Of a stretch of DNA of 64,000 nucleotides, positions 26,035 to 36,670 are shown in pieces. How positions within the stretch are numbered: position 1 is the stretch's first letter; each line of letters begins with the position of its first letter. The stretch is taken from positions 5,952,001 through 6,016,000 of the forward strand of contig NW_020825298.1 in NCBI RefSeq assembly GCF_003286085.1, read 5' to 3'. The DNA comes from Drosophila persimilis. Its lineage: Eukaryota > Arthropoda > Insecta > Diptera > Drosophilidae. The notes under the pieces are model-generated. The model was given only the letters and a program-made list of their open reading frames with translations. It had not been told where the DNA came from and ran no database searches. Made by a program: the position numbers and the translations under genes.

Positions 26035-28084
26035 AACGGCATATTTTGCTTAGTGGAAGCGTCACGCAGCAGCAGCAGCGGCGGTGGCGGCAGAAGCCCA
26101 CCTCAGCAGAGGCAGAAGGCAGAAGGCAGCAGCAGCCGTGGCAGAAGCAGCGGCAGCGGCATCGGCGGCAGAGGTGGGGCAGTAGCAGCCTCATCCATCC
26201 ATCTGTCCATCCTTCAGAGGGGGTACTCGTACTTTCGGCTTTCGGCTTTTGGCGCAATACTTTATTAACAGCCATCGGAATGCGGCTGGGGCTGGGGCTG
26301 GGGATGGGATCGGTGGGGAGGGGGCTGGAGAGGGTGCAGCCGGAGACTGATTCTGGCCAGACGCAAAAATCTCAATCAGATCAAAGTGTTACAGGTGCAC
26401 TGGGGGCCGGGGTTTTTGGTTGTGGTTTTTGGTGTCGGCTGATGTCTAAGGTCGGGCCAGAGCATCGACGACGTCATCTCGCTTCCATCATATTTTTTTC
26501 CGCTGGCAGCCGGAAAAACCGAGCGCACCGCAGCGCACGCCACAGTTATGCAAAGAGCAGCAGCACACACTCCTCTACACACTCACTACCGAATGTACAT
26601 ACATATGTACATTTGTATGTACTATCCATCCACCCACATGCGGAGTGTGTGCGTCCGTCTGTCTGTCGGTCGGTCACTCAGTCACTAAAAATCGACTATA
26701 AACGTCTTCACAATCAGTCACAAAATCAGCGCGATTTTCTCACGGTAATTGTATTTTTAGTACTTTATAGCAATTTTTGTCCATATGATCGTGAGTGGGC
26801 CAGATGCCCACTGGTGGTGGTGGTGGTAGTTCCACAAGATCTCTGCTGGTGCGGGTTCTGCGGTTAACCGCCGCCCTGCTGTCCCACTACTGGGGCATGC
26901 TATGTTCTCTCTCTCTCTCTCTTTCGCAAATTGTTCTCTGGGCAAAAATGTTGATTTGGTTTTATATTTTTGCGTTAAAACAAACAAACAGGCATTCGGG
27001 CACTGGCAAATGGACATCAAGGAAGATGGACAGGCCGCCCAAGTCTGGCGGGTACGGGGATGGGAATGGAAACTTGGATGTTGGATACGAGTAGTTCTCT
27101 GTATCTGTGGGTAACCTTCCGGCGGCATTTTTTGGCAAAGGCAGCACCAACATCAGCATCAGAATCAGCAACAGCAGCAGCAACTTTTGATGGTCATTTG
27201 ATTTTTATTATTTATGACAAAACGTGAAACACTTTTGGAATGTGTCCCCAGACAGGAGGCACTACACCCGTTCAGCTGCGGGTGCACATGGGGGATACTG
27301 CGGCTCGATTGTTTTTACATATTTCAACGAAATTGTGTGTACTTTTCGTATTAGCCCCGGCAAAAATAGACCAAGTGGTGACCACGTCGGAGGCAAAAGT
27401 TCTAATTTCGTTGCTGACATGAAATTTAAGGCAAGATTTACGATGTAATTACCAAAACAAATGGTATCCGCCAGGAGCGCACTCAATACCAGGTACACAT
27501 GGTATCCTGAAAGAGGAAGCGGTACGTTAATTGATCAAAGAATTGCCATAAGTTAAGACTATAATTAGCCTTGTGAATGATCAGCTATCCGTATTTGCTT
27601 TAGTAAGGCATTCTTTAAAGAAACACAATTTCATAAAGAGATCAAAGCATCATAAAAGATTCAAATTTAATTTAATTCTCATCAGATCTGACAAAAATTC
27701 AAAACTGGTCACGGGACAATCTTCCTAGGATCATAATTCCTGTCCATTCAGTACTTTACGATTATTAATTCGCCCCGAATTGGGCCCCACTGCCAAATTT
27801 GGCCGCGTGAAATTCAATTACAAACGTTCCGCATATACATACATATGTGCATACGTACGATTATGTATCGTCCGGCTGAACGAACCGAAATTGATTTAAA
27901 TAGTTTATGCAACGCGGTGCATCTCGTCCGACTATCAGAGCTCTGCGAGATCTGGACGAAGTCGGGGAACGTGTCTCCGCTGTTGGCTGTTGTGCTCACC
28001 TTACTGAGCCCTCAATGGCACACCTACCTAACAGAAGGTATTTCACTGGCTTAGGAGAGTTACCCTTTGTCTGTACAGGTGTTC
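26035..28084. other. TpnC25D upstream intergenic region
   Basis: No gene is supported. The first 200 bp are GC-rich, with CAG and GGC trinucleotide runs (26066-26180). CT and CA-rich patches, a GGTGGT run (26813-26829) and a CAG run (27168-27183) follow. A MEF2-like CTAAAAATA (minus strand, near 26751-26759) would fit a muscle enhancer, but one such match is expected by chance. The rest is AT-rich and without signal. Confidence 0.6.
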
Positions 28085-28585
28085 CTAGAGGTATCCACCA
28101 ATCCCGCAGAATTGCACAGCGGGACTTCTAGCCACCGCAAAAATGCAAAGTGATAACCATTTACAGCCAGAAGGAAAAGCCAGAAAACTATTGTGTTTCG
28201 TTCTCTTTTTCTCTACCAGCAAATCACATGGAAAGTGAGCGAGAAAAAAAAGCCGAAATTTTCGTATCCAACACAGTAAAATCAACGTCCATTCCGCTGA
28301 GACGCTGATTGCTTGTTCATGCAGGACTCTAGGACGCTTATTAATTGGTTTTGTTGCTTTTTCTACTACATTGATGCCTTTCTCAACCAGTTTGTCATGC
28401 TGTATATCCTTGAGAAACATAATGAGACGACCAAGTTGATGGAGGAAAGAACCCGCTTCGAAGAAGCAGTGGGCATATGTTAGGTCTGCTTCTAATCTTT
28501 CTATTGGATCATTTCTGTTCAGTTCGAGAGTCAGCAGCTGAAGCTTATTAGGAATGCACTGAAGTAAACTCTCAGGAACATTCTC
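28085..28585 (-). pseudogene. Unidentified coding-like block, possible exon or decayed gene
   Basis: On the minus strand a frame stays open for about 165 codons from an acceptor-like GACTGACAG (ending at 28586) down to a stop at 28085. The first 105 codons look like real protein, with regular charged and hydrophobic spacing (for example LQLLTLELNRNDPIERLEAD and LHQLGRLIMFLKDIQ, suggesting helices). The last third looks random. Just upstream, a second acceptor (CTTTCAG) opens a short frame MAQMDAQQLETQKIQ at 28709-28763, but I could not join the two in phase. I do not recognise the protein. It may be a live small gene, an exon of one, or a relic. Confidence 0.3.
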
Positions 28586-29400
28586 CTGTCAGTCGCAACT
28601 CTACTTACCACTTACCTTATTTTACCACTGTTGGGCGTTTTAATCGATGTCGGTCGTTTTTAATTTGCCTCATTCCTACACTTGAATGGAGGGTCATTCA
28701 TGATCTACCAGAAAACGTCTGAATCTTCTGAGTCTCCAGCTGCTGGGCATCCATTTGGGCCATCAACTGAAAGACAATGTGAAAAAACAATTAGATGTAC
28801 TCGAATTTCCCAAAATTAAAAAGCATACATTAAATCTGAGGAATAAGAATATTTAGGGAAATATACTGGCATGTGGTTGGGGATTCCAACACTGCCCATT
28901 ATGAGTGGGTTTCTGTGTTTTCCACATGGCAATCAACAGGAGCAGCAGCAGTAGCTACAGAGTGTCAATCATGTCAGCAACTCGTTGGCCCAGATGACAG
29001 ATGGCAAGCAAAGAGCTTCCTCCCCCCCATAGCCCCATTGTGCAATGGCTGCGTACGCCAGTCTGTGGGTGTACCGAGCATCTACCGAAAGCAATTTCAC
29101 GCGCCTTGGCTGTATTTATTGCAAACGAAAACATAATGGAATTTTCGGTTGCGAGGGGCGGCTGGTTAAAGCCAAAACCCAAGCGAAAGGCGGACCAATT
29201 CGAATCGAGTGAAACCAAACAAGTGTGTGCATTCCGTAACTATGAAGCGACGAGAGCTCCGGATGCAGTCAGTCGAGTCAGTCGAGTCAGTCGAGTCAGT
29301 CGGGCCCAAATCCAAATCAAAGCAGGCGAAAATGTTTGATCGATAAAAGTCAAACGATTGTTAGAAATTCCCAACTGTTGGGGCTGCTAATCACAACTCC
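28586..29400. other. Intergenic region before the TBC1D19 homologue
   Basis: Apart from the short possible exon at 28709-28766 (minus strand), no gene is visible. A tandem AGTCAGTCGAG-type repeat of 10-bp units occupies about 29268-29310. The stretch from about 29390 to 29524 is probably the 5' UTR of the TBC gene. An ATCGATAA motif at 29339-29346 resembles half of a DRE element, common in fly housekeeping promoters. Confidence 0.5.
29268..29310. repeat. 10-bp tandem repeat (AGTCAGTCGA)
   Basis: About four copies of AGTCAGTCGA stand in tandem, upstream of the TBC1D19 homologue. The sequence is visible directly; no function is inferred. Confidence 0.85.
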
Positions 29401-29524
29401 GAAACAAAGTAAATATTTAGTAAGTAGCAAACATTAGACGAAGGCTGAACAAACGCAAACCCAGCGGATCTGAAGAGGAACCGAAACAGAACTGAGAGCT
29501 GGATCCTGGGACAGGACAGCAACA

Positions 29525-32425
29525 ATGGAGGAACTGCAGGATGCCAGCATTCACCACATGACAGCCAAGGTTATTTCGGCCATCAAAACCACCAAGTCCT
29601 ACGAACCCATCTACAAGGAGCTGCAGCGCCTTGCCTGCAGTCCCAATGTGGATCCCATCGACATGCGCAATACTCTGGAGGATGCCATCAAGGGGGCCGG
29701 CCTGGAAACAGAGATACGCAACATTGTCTACAATCTGGTGCGCAGTCGTCTGTCCAAGCCAGACCCCACCGCCACCACCAAACAGCTATCGGTGAGTACT
29801 CGATGGCAAGACGGGCTATATTTTGTTCGTATAAGAGGGCCTTAAGATTTTATCTCTGAAGATTAGGAAAGGGCCAAGAGCTCTCATAATTTTAAGTGTT
29901 TAGAGGACTCTACAGACCGATCTATAAAGCCAAACGGCTCGTCCAAACATTATGAAATATTGTTTGTACTTCTAGTAGGTATGTGAAAATATCTTACAGT
30001 ATTTTTCACCTTCTTACCACTATTAATAACTTTTTAAGCATATACATAACATATACATTTCACATAAGATGTGAAAAACGTGTATACGAAAAGTTTGCAT
30101 TTACATGCGCTTCGTTTCTCCGTCTCGCAGTCGAATATTGATTCCGCTCATCCAAAAGTGCTGATTGGTTCTATATCCAACCAGCAACCTCCTGCTGAAA
30201 ATTAAGTCGGACGAATGGGCGAAAATTAAGAAATTTCGAAGCTCAATACCAGGCGAATAGAAATCAGCAAAACGCCTCTGACTTTTTTTATACCTGATAC
30301 TCAAAATGAGTTTACGGCGAATATTAGATTTGTGGTGAAGGTGGTTATGTGTAACGCACAGAAGTAACGACCCCATAAAGTATATATATTCTTGATCAGC
30401 ATCAATAGACGAGTCAATTGAGCCATGTCTGTCTGTCCTATGATATCACAAATCATCAATGACGGCCCAACAAAAGACGAAAATCTGTGGAATCCACAGT
30501 TTTCAAGATTTACTCTTTTCGAGTATCGGTTATACAAATAGTGAAACTGAATAGAATTCACTTGGTTTTAATTATAAAAATAATTATATTATATCAAATA
30601 TTTTCATATTACTGTCAAAATGTAAGTGAAAACACTTCAGCTTTAATAATTCCACTCTCGGCGAAGATATAATGGCATAGATATATACTTATAATTCTGT
30701 TCCCAGGGCTTTTGTCTATGGGTGTAGACACTTGAAACATTCGCAAGCCCATTCAGCACCCAGGGGCAAGGCTGTCAAGATGACGGCTCCTGAAGTATAT
30801 CTGGCAATTGATGTAATCTTGATGGCCTTCTATTCCATTATATTTTACTTGTAGAAAACCACTTTAAGCGATCCCCTGGGCTATCTGAAAAGAGCCGGGG
30901 TGCTGTGGGATCGACGGGTGCGCAAGAGCTTGAATGCCATGTGCACAGAGCTGAAGGTCCCGCTCCATGGACAGCCCCGCATCAGTACGGATCGCGAGGA
31001 CTTTATGGCGAAATGGAATGAGCTGAGCAACTACAGCATGGGTGAGAGTACAACCCAGATTTGTCTCCGATAAATTGATAAATTCATGAATTCCCATGGA
31101 ATTTTCAGACCTAGCCAACTATCGACCTGTGTACGCGCCCAAGGATCTGCTAGAGGTGCTGCTCTCTCTGAAAGGACCCGCCAAGACCACCGAAAATACA
31201 GAGTAAGCAACTCCTCAAACCCTGCCCATCCTCAGTCGGTGCTATACTCAGCGTTTCCTTATTCTTTAGCCAAATTCCTCAATGGGAGTTCTCGCACATT
31301 GCTCTGCCCGTGAAGAATCTCTTCGAGCTGCGGACCCACTTCGCGGATCTGCTGCGGGGTGACGGCTACCTGGGTATGCCGGACCTAACAACGCAGTGCC
31401 AGCGCATTCTGGAGACCCGACATGCGCCCATGTGCCAGCAATTCCTAAAGAAGGGCTGCACTCCGGCCCCGTATCGAGGTGCCCTCTGGGCGGCCGTGCT
31501 CGATAGCAAGCTGCATGACTACGTAAGGGATACCCAATTGTTTAAAGAAGAGAATTATATATGTCTGATAATCTTTCTCCAGGACATAGAACACTGGCAG
31601 AAGTTGCGGAACACTGTTTGGACTACGGATCATATCGTGGACAAGCTGGTCTTCAAGGACATCCAGTTAACGGCCTCCAACGATGATCAGTATTTTGTGT
31701 TCGAGGATGTGCTCTACCAGGTGCTGCTCTGCTTCTCCCGCGACACGGACATTGGGAGCTGTGTGGACTACGAGGCATTCCCGGTGAAGGGCAAGACGTA
31801 CGAGGGCCCTCCCTCGGGCGTGGTGCCCTTCCACGGGATCTGCATGTTCGCCGCTCCGTTCTGCTATCTGTACGACTCGCCCGTCAATCTGTACTACACC
31901 TTCCGTGCGTTCTATATACGATACTGCCACCGACTGACCACCATCAACACGCATCCCCAGGGCATTGTCAGCCTCTGCCTGCTGTTCGAGAAGCTGCTGC
32001 AGACCTATGAGCCCCAGCTCTGGTCGCACTTCCGTGAGCTACAGATACAGCCGTGAGTCCAAGTTGGAGAATATTCCTTATCCTTTAAATAAACTGAACT
32101 CCTTCCAGTTTGCGAGTGGTTTTCAAATGGCTAATGCGCGCCTTTTCCGGACACCTGCCACCCGATCAGCTCCTGATCCTTTGGGACTTGGTGGGTAGTT
32201 CCCTAAACCACATTCCGAAACAAGTCTTCAATTGCCGCTCCCTCATTTCAGATACTGGGTTTCGATAGCCTGGAGATTCTGCCACTCTTTGCCATTATTA
32301 TCTTAAGCTTCCGCAAGGAGAGCCTCATGCAGGTGGCTTCCTTGGACAACATTGAGTCGATTCTGGCGGATCTGTCCTCGATCAAAGTGCTGCCCCTTGT
32401 TCAATTAGCCCTGAGTCGAGACTAG
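29525..32425 (+). CDS. TBC-domain protein, fly counterpart of TBC1D19
   Basis: Seven coding exons (29525-29791, 30855-31041, 31109-31202, 31270-31522, 31583-32052, 32109-32190, 32252-32425) join in phase to 508 aa; human TBC1D19 is about the same length (526). The match is clear by eye: the N-terminal segment with KSLNAMCTEL, then RPVYAPKDLLEVL, then the TBC region with LTASNDDQYFVFED, YQVLLCFSRDT, PFHGICMFAAP and HPQGIVSLCLLFEKLLQTY. TBC proteins are Rab GTPase-activating proteins acting on endomembranes. Here the usual arginine finger (IxxDxxR) and glutamine finger (YxQ) are not visible: the corresponding stretches read FKDIQLTA and VPFHGICM. Direct GAP activity is therefore doubtful. It converges on the P450 gene, with 100 bp between stop codons. 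Confidence 0.9.
30289..30534. mobile_element. Short DINE-1-like copy in intron 1 of the TBC1D19 homologue
   Basis: The ends are TATACCTGATACT and AGTATCGGTTATA, an imperfect 13-bp inverted repeat. The interior contains the motif block AAAGTATATATATTCTTGAT followed by ATCAATAG and CTGTCTGTC. The same block occurs in the larger element at 44769-45884, so this is an internally deleted member of that family. Confidence 0.75.
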
Positions 32426-32525
32426 AGATTCGATTTGGGGTTTTGTTGTAGGTACAAAATTCTATGTAACTTTGAGTAGTAATAATATACAATGATCGAA
32501 TCGATCTAAAATCGATCGAGAAGGT

Positions 32526-34762
32526 TTATTTGTGCGCCTCAAAGTCCAGCCAGATTCCACCCTTCAGGGTGGCCATGAAGAAGGTATCGTCGAGTTCGTT
32601 GTCCGATCGCGTCTTGGGATTGACCTTAATCTCAAAGTTCTGAACAATCTCGACCAAGGCAGCCTTGACTTGGGTGAGAGCGAACCGCATGCCTATAAAC
32701 AGAAGGAGTATGCTGCATTCTGATCTGCGGTTCATAATGAAAGGAGCACCCTGGACACACCTGGACAAACGCGTGGTCCATCGCCGAAGCCATAGTATAC
32801 GCCTGCTTCCCGATATTTGCGCACTCCGCCATTGATTTCCAGGAAACGCTCCGGCTTGAACACCTCTGGATCCTCGTAGTACTCCGGATCGTGGTGCATA
32901 GAATGGGCTGGAATGATCACCACATCCCCGGGATGGACGCGCACGGTCACACCGTTCTTGTTCACAAAGTCGTAGGCCTCAGTCACTAATTTGCGGCCGG
33001 ACAGGAGGGGCGCAAAAAGACGCAAGGTTTCTGGGGATTAAAAGATCATCCAAATAGAGGAGTAATGGAATTTGGTCAGTGGTTCGTTACCATGAATACA
33101 GGCATCGATGTAGGGCAGCTCGCTCAGCTGCTCAAAAGTTAGATCTCCCTTCCCAATCTCATCGCGCACCTTCCGCTGCTCCGCCGGATTGCGACCGAGC
33201 AGCAGGAGCGTGTGGGAGAGCACCAAAGCCGTGGTCTCGAAGCCGTCCGTGAGGAATGTCATCGTGTGTGATGTCAGCTCCGTGGTGTCCAGTCCCTTCT
33301 TCTCCTGCAGCTGCAGCATATAGTTGAGGAAGTCCTCGCGCTGTTGCTTAGGATTCTCTCGCCGCAAGATTATGCACTTTTCCATGATGTCGAAGAAGAA
33401 TTGTTCCACCTCCTTGGCGAACAGCGGCACGCTGTAGATCTTTCGAATGGGTGGCCAGAGGTTCGCCGCCATCGTGTAGAAGATGAAGCCAAAGGACTGC
33501 TCGAACACGCGCTTGATCATGCCCACCAGCGGCGTGGGGGTTTCCGTGAAGCTCTGGGCGGAGATTCCCAGCACACAGTCGGACACCACCTCGGTGGTGT
33601 AGCACAGGCACAGGTCCTTTGCATTGATGCCATCGGAGGTGGCCATGCGCTGCTGACGTTTGATGTATTCCACAAAATGCTTGCACACGCTCTGCGACAC
33701 TGGATAGACGGCTTTGACCTTTTTTTTGTTGATAGAGAAAGGTAGTTAAAATTCAAATATACATATTTTTAAAACAAAGAGACCTCAATGTGTTCCAACG
33801 AAAATTGTAGAAAACTTTCTACAATTTCTACAAACAAAATTTATACGAAAGTTTATACCCATTAGTTTTTTTTTTGGTAATGCGTTGAAACACCGAGTGC
33901 AGTATATATAGTAAATACAACTTTGATAAGCGTAGGCATCCCAGAAGTACGGTTTGCTTTCGAATTCGGTTTCCCAAACTTTACAATTCTCGGAGAATCA
34001 ACAACGTTCAATGGGCATCACAGTTTGCATACCTAATACCAAATTTTTGTATCTTTAAAAATCTACATGATTCAGTTGTGCAATCAGTAGACTTACAGCC
34101 ACTCCCGTTTTTCACCACGAATATACTATACTTACAATACAAATAAGCCCCCTTAATTATGTACATATTCAGCAGCACTATCTGAGCTCTATTACCTACC
34201 CGATTGGCAGAAAGTCCGGGTGTTATCTCAGCGCGCCTCTCCTTCCAATCTTCTCCTGTTAGTATGAACGGATTGTTGGCCAAGATCTTGTCCACCTTTT
34301 TGTTTGTCTATAGAGAAAGAAAGACTTGGGTTTAGCAAAACCTAACACTGATCAGATCCAATTTTACTTACAAACTTTCCAATTTCGTTGTCGTGGAAAC
34401 TACGGAACTCGCCCGCAAAAATCTTGTGCGCATATTCCGGACACAGAATCATTAGCTGTGGGATCCGTGTGTTGAACACACCCACTACGCTTTCCGTGTT
34501 CTTGTACTGCCTGCAAATGGTGATCAAAATCATCACTAGATACTTGGGCTGATCATACCCTGCCTTACCGATAGATTTCATCAATGTCGTAGGCCATGTT
34601 CCGCTTCTGGGTGAACACGCTGGGAAAGCTGCCGACAAGGGGCCATGCCTTGGCTGTCTGGATGCCTCGTCTCTTCCAGTAGCCAAAGTTCCAGGTCAGA
34701 AAGATGTAGATCAAGGTCAGCAGGGTTGCCAGCAGCAGCAGTACGGCACAAATGGGACACAT
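32526..34762 (-). CDS. Cytochrome P450 of CYP28 type (Cyp28d-like)
   Basis: Six coding exons on the minus strand (34762-34569, 34510-34372, 34307-34200, 33718-33091, 33030-32761, 32692-32526) join in phase to 501 aa, the normal P450 length. An N-terminal anchor helix (MCPICAVLLLLATLL) marks a microsomal enzyme facing the ER cytosol. The I-helix is FLTDGFETTALVLS, the ExxR motif is ETLR, the PERF motif is FKPERF, and the haem loop FGDGPRVCPG carries the cysteine ligand, split by the last intron just after that cysteine. The DGFETT helix and MRFALTQ after the haem loop fit the CYP28 family (CYP3 clan) better than CYP4. Such enzymes metabolise plant toxins. An upstream in-frame ATG at 34801 would add 13 residues before the anchor; I prefer the second one. 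Intron 3's acceptor follows an A-run, which is unusual. Confidence 0.88.
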
Positions 34763-35434
34763 GATGCGATGCGACCGGTCGACAGCGCGAATGGAACCCA
34801 ACTGAAGCTCAATTTAGCAGCCAGCCCAATGATTTCAATTGAACCTGATGTCGCAGCTTCGAGCACGGTGGGGTGGTGCAATCACTTAAATTCAACTAAT
34901 AAATAAATTGATAGAACTGGCTATTTGACCGTTGCGACCGTTTTCGTCCGGGACGGGACCGAAAACATAGCCCCGACCACATTTCATTGTATGATAAGAT
35001 TCGGTTATGTTATCAAGAACAAGGGCTAGTGCACTTATTCATTACTGGGCCACAGAGCACACATTAATGATGATAAAAATGTATAATAATATACCATATA
35101 GGGGGACTGTTCCCCTATACTCTCATTAATTACTGGAAGAAAGGGTGAGCCTATTTCTATTATCAGTAAAGTTAAAAGATCATTGATAAAGTAAGATAAT
35201 ATTGGAAAAATATTCCCATAGCCCCTATCTGTGAGAATTCACCTGTAAATGATATTAAAAACCGGGTCATTACCAGATCCTTACTGGCATCGGAGTCCCT
35301 TCAAGTTTCTTAAAAAGCTCAGAGCACATCCGCTTCCACCACCGTGTCCACGAGGGACTCCATCCAAATTTTTCGAGTTAACCCACTTCTTTGGCATTAG
35401 TTGATCCATATTGTATTGTTTCATATTATTTACA
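34763..35434. other. P450 upstream region and edge of the repeat field
   Basis: This is the 5' flank of the P450 (minus strand) followed by AT-rich intergenic DNA. A frame on the minus strand at 35281-35472 stays open for 63 codons, but its N-terminal half runs into repeat unit 1. The remaining part does not resemble any family I know. Confidence 0.5.
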
Positions 35435-36670
35435 AGCAAGCAATCCATGCCCCACAAAACCCCAAATGTCAAATTCGATGTTGTGTGAGAATACTGGAAA
35501 AATATCAGTATAGTCCGGAGCGTGCGGAGTAAAACATGAAAAAATAAAATTTTAAAAATTCTACTTTTCGAGGAATATTTATTTCGGTTTTTTTTTCAAT
35601 TAGGTTTAAGAATAAAGTGATTATTTTTTTTTATACAAAAAGCAAAAAACGAACTAAAGAAAAAAAAAAAAAATTTTAATTTTGACCATTTGAAACATTT
35701 GAAACAACGGTGCTCAGGGTCAGCGACTGCGCTCGTACACAGAGGTATACGTTTGTTTTCGGTTTGCGGTACATCGAACACAGTGTAAGCATAAATGGTG
35801 TTGTGGTGGAAAAGTTTTTGTTTATTTAAATTTTAACTTTTTCTAGGCGGCTAATATGCCACATGCTACACGGCTCGACAATCGTCTGGGCAGGATACTA
35901 CGTTTCCCAGGGAGTGACACGGATGCCACAAGATATGAAAACACATCGGAAATTAAAAACTATTCGCAATCCAATAGTTGCACACTTTTGGTCGATTAAT
36001 GAAGAGCGTATGAAGTCATTGCATTTACTCTATATTTTGATACTAAAAATGATTATATTTTGATACAACAAATTATTATATTTTGATACTAAAAATTATT
36101 ATATTTTGATACTAGAATACACACAGATGTCTAATTATTTTTATTGATAGCGAATGGGCCAGTTAGTTCTATACATTTTGGGTATACGAAGGATGATTCG
36201 TATGATACGCAGTGTAGAACCTTGTAGCTTACCATTCCCCATGAAATAATCACACACCTCTTGGCTCAGAGTTGGTTGGAACAACGTATAAATTCTTTTA
36301 TTTAAATAATACATGTTTGCATTGGAAATATCTGTAAAACTAAAGATGAAATCTTGAATACCTTTCTCTCGGGGGGTTTTATACATCTGCGAGTATATCG
36401 AAAAGAATTCTTAGTTGGGGAACATTTTCCAAGAGGATGCATCCAAGAGATGCGGATATCCAAATCAGCATTTTGCAGTGTCGCAATGCCACTTTTTCCA
36501 TAACTCTTATTCGTGCTAAAAGATTACCGACCACATCCAGGAACGGATGCCGACATTAGCTGATCGAATAGGCCATCATAAAGACTGATTCGTGTTTGAT
36601 CGGAGTGAACAAGCACAGCCTACTGCCCAGGAGAATAAAATATCCCCCCCAAGACCCGAAGTAAATATTG
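35435..36670. repeat. Tandem repeat unit 1 of an unidentified 1.2-1.5 kb unit
   Basis: This is the first of three head-to-tail copies. Each starts AGCAAGCAATCCATG or nearly so. In order, each holds a poly-A/T tract, a block ending GTAAGC...TTTTTCTAG (intron-like), a conserved block of about 150 bp (CACATGCTACACGGCTCG...), an array of TATATTTTGATACTA units, and a right part that is coding-like on the minus strand. Unit 1 lacks about 240 bp present in units 2 and 3 (gap between GGTATACGAA and GGATGATTCG, near 36190). The units are nearly identical over hundreds of bases, so the amplification is recent. I do not recognise the source. Confidence 0.9.

Noticed and set aside
32526..34762. Assignment of the P450 to the CYP4 family
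   Set aside because: The I-helix reads DGFETT and lacks the CYP4 EGHDTT form; the haem loop and flanks fit CYP28 better.
34763..34801. Upstream in-frame start of the P450 (MGSIRAVDRS...)
   Set aside because: It would place 13 polar residues before the membrane anchor. The second ATG (MCPICAVLLL) gives a normal microsomal P450 N-terminus.
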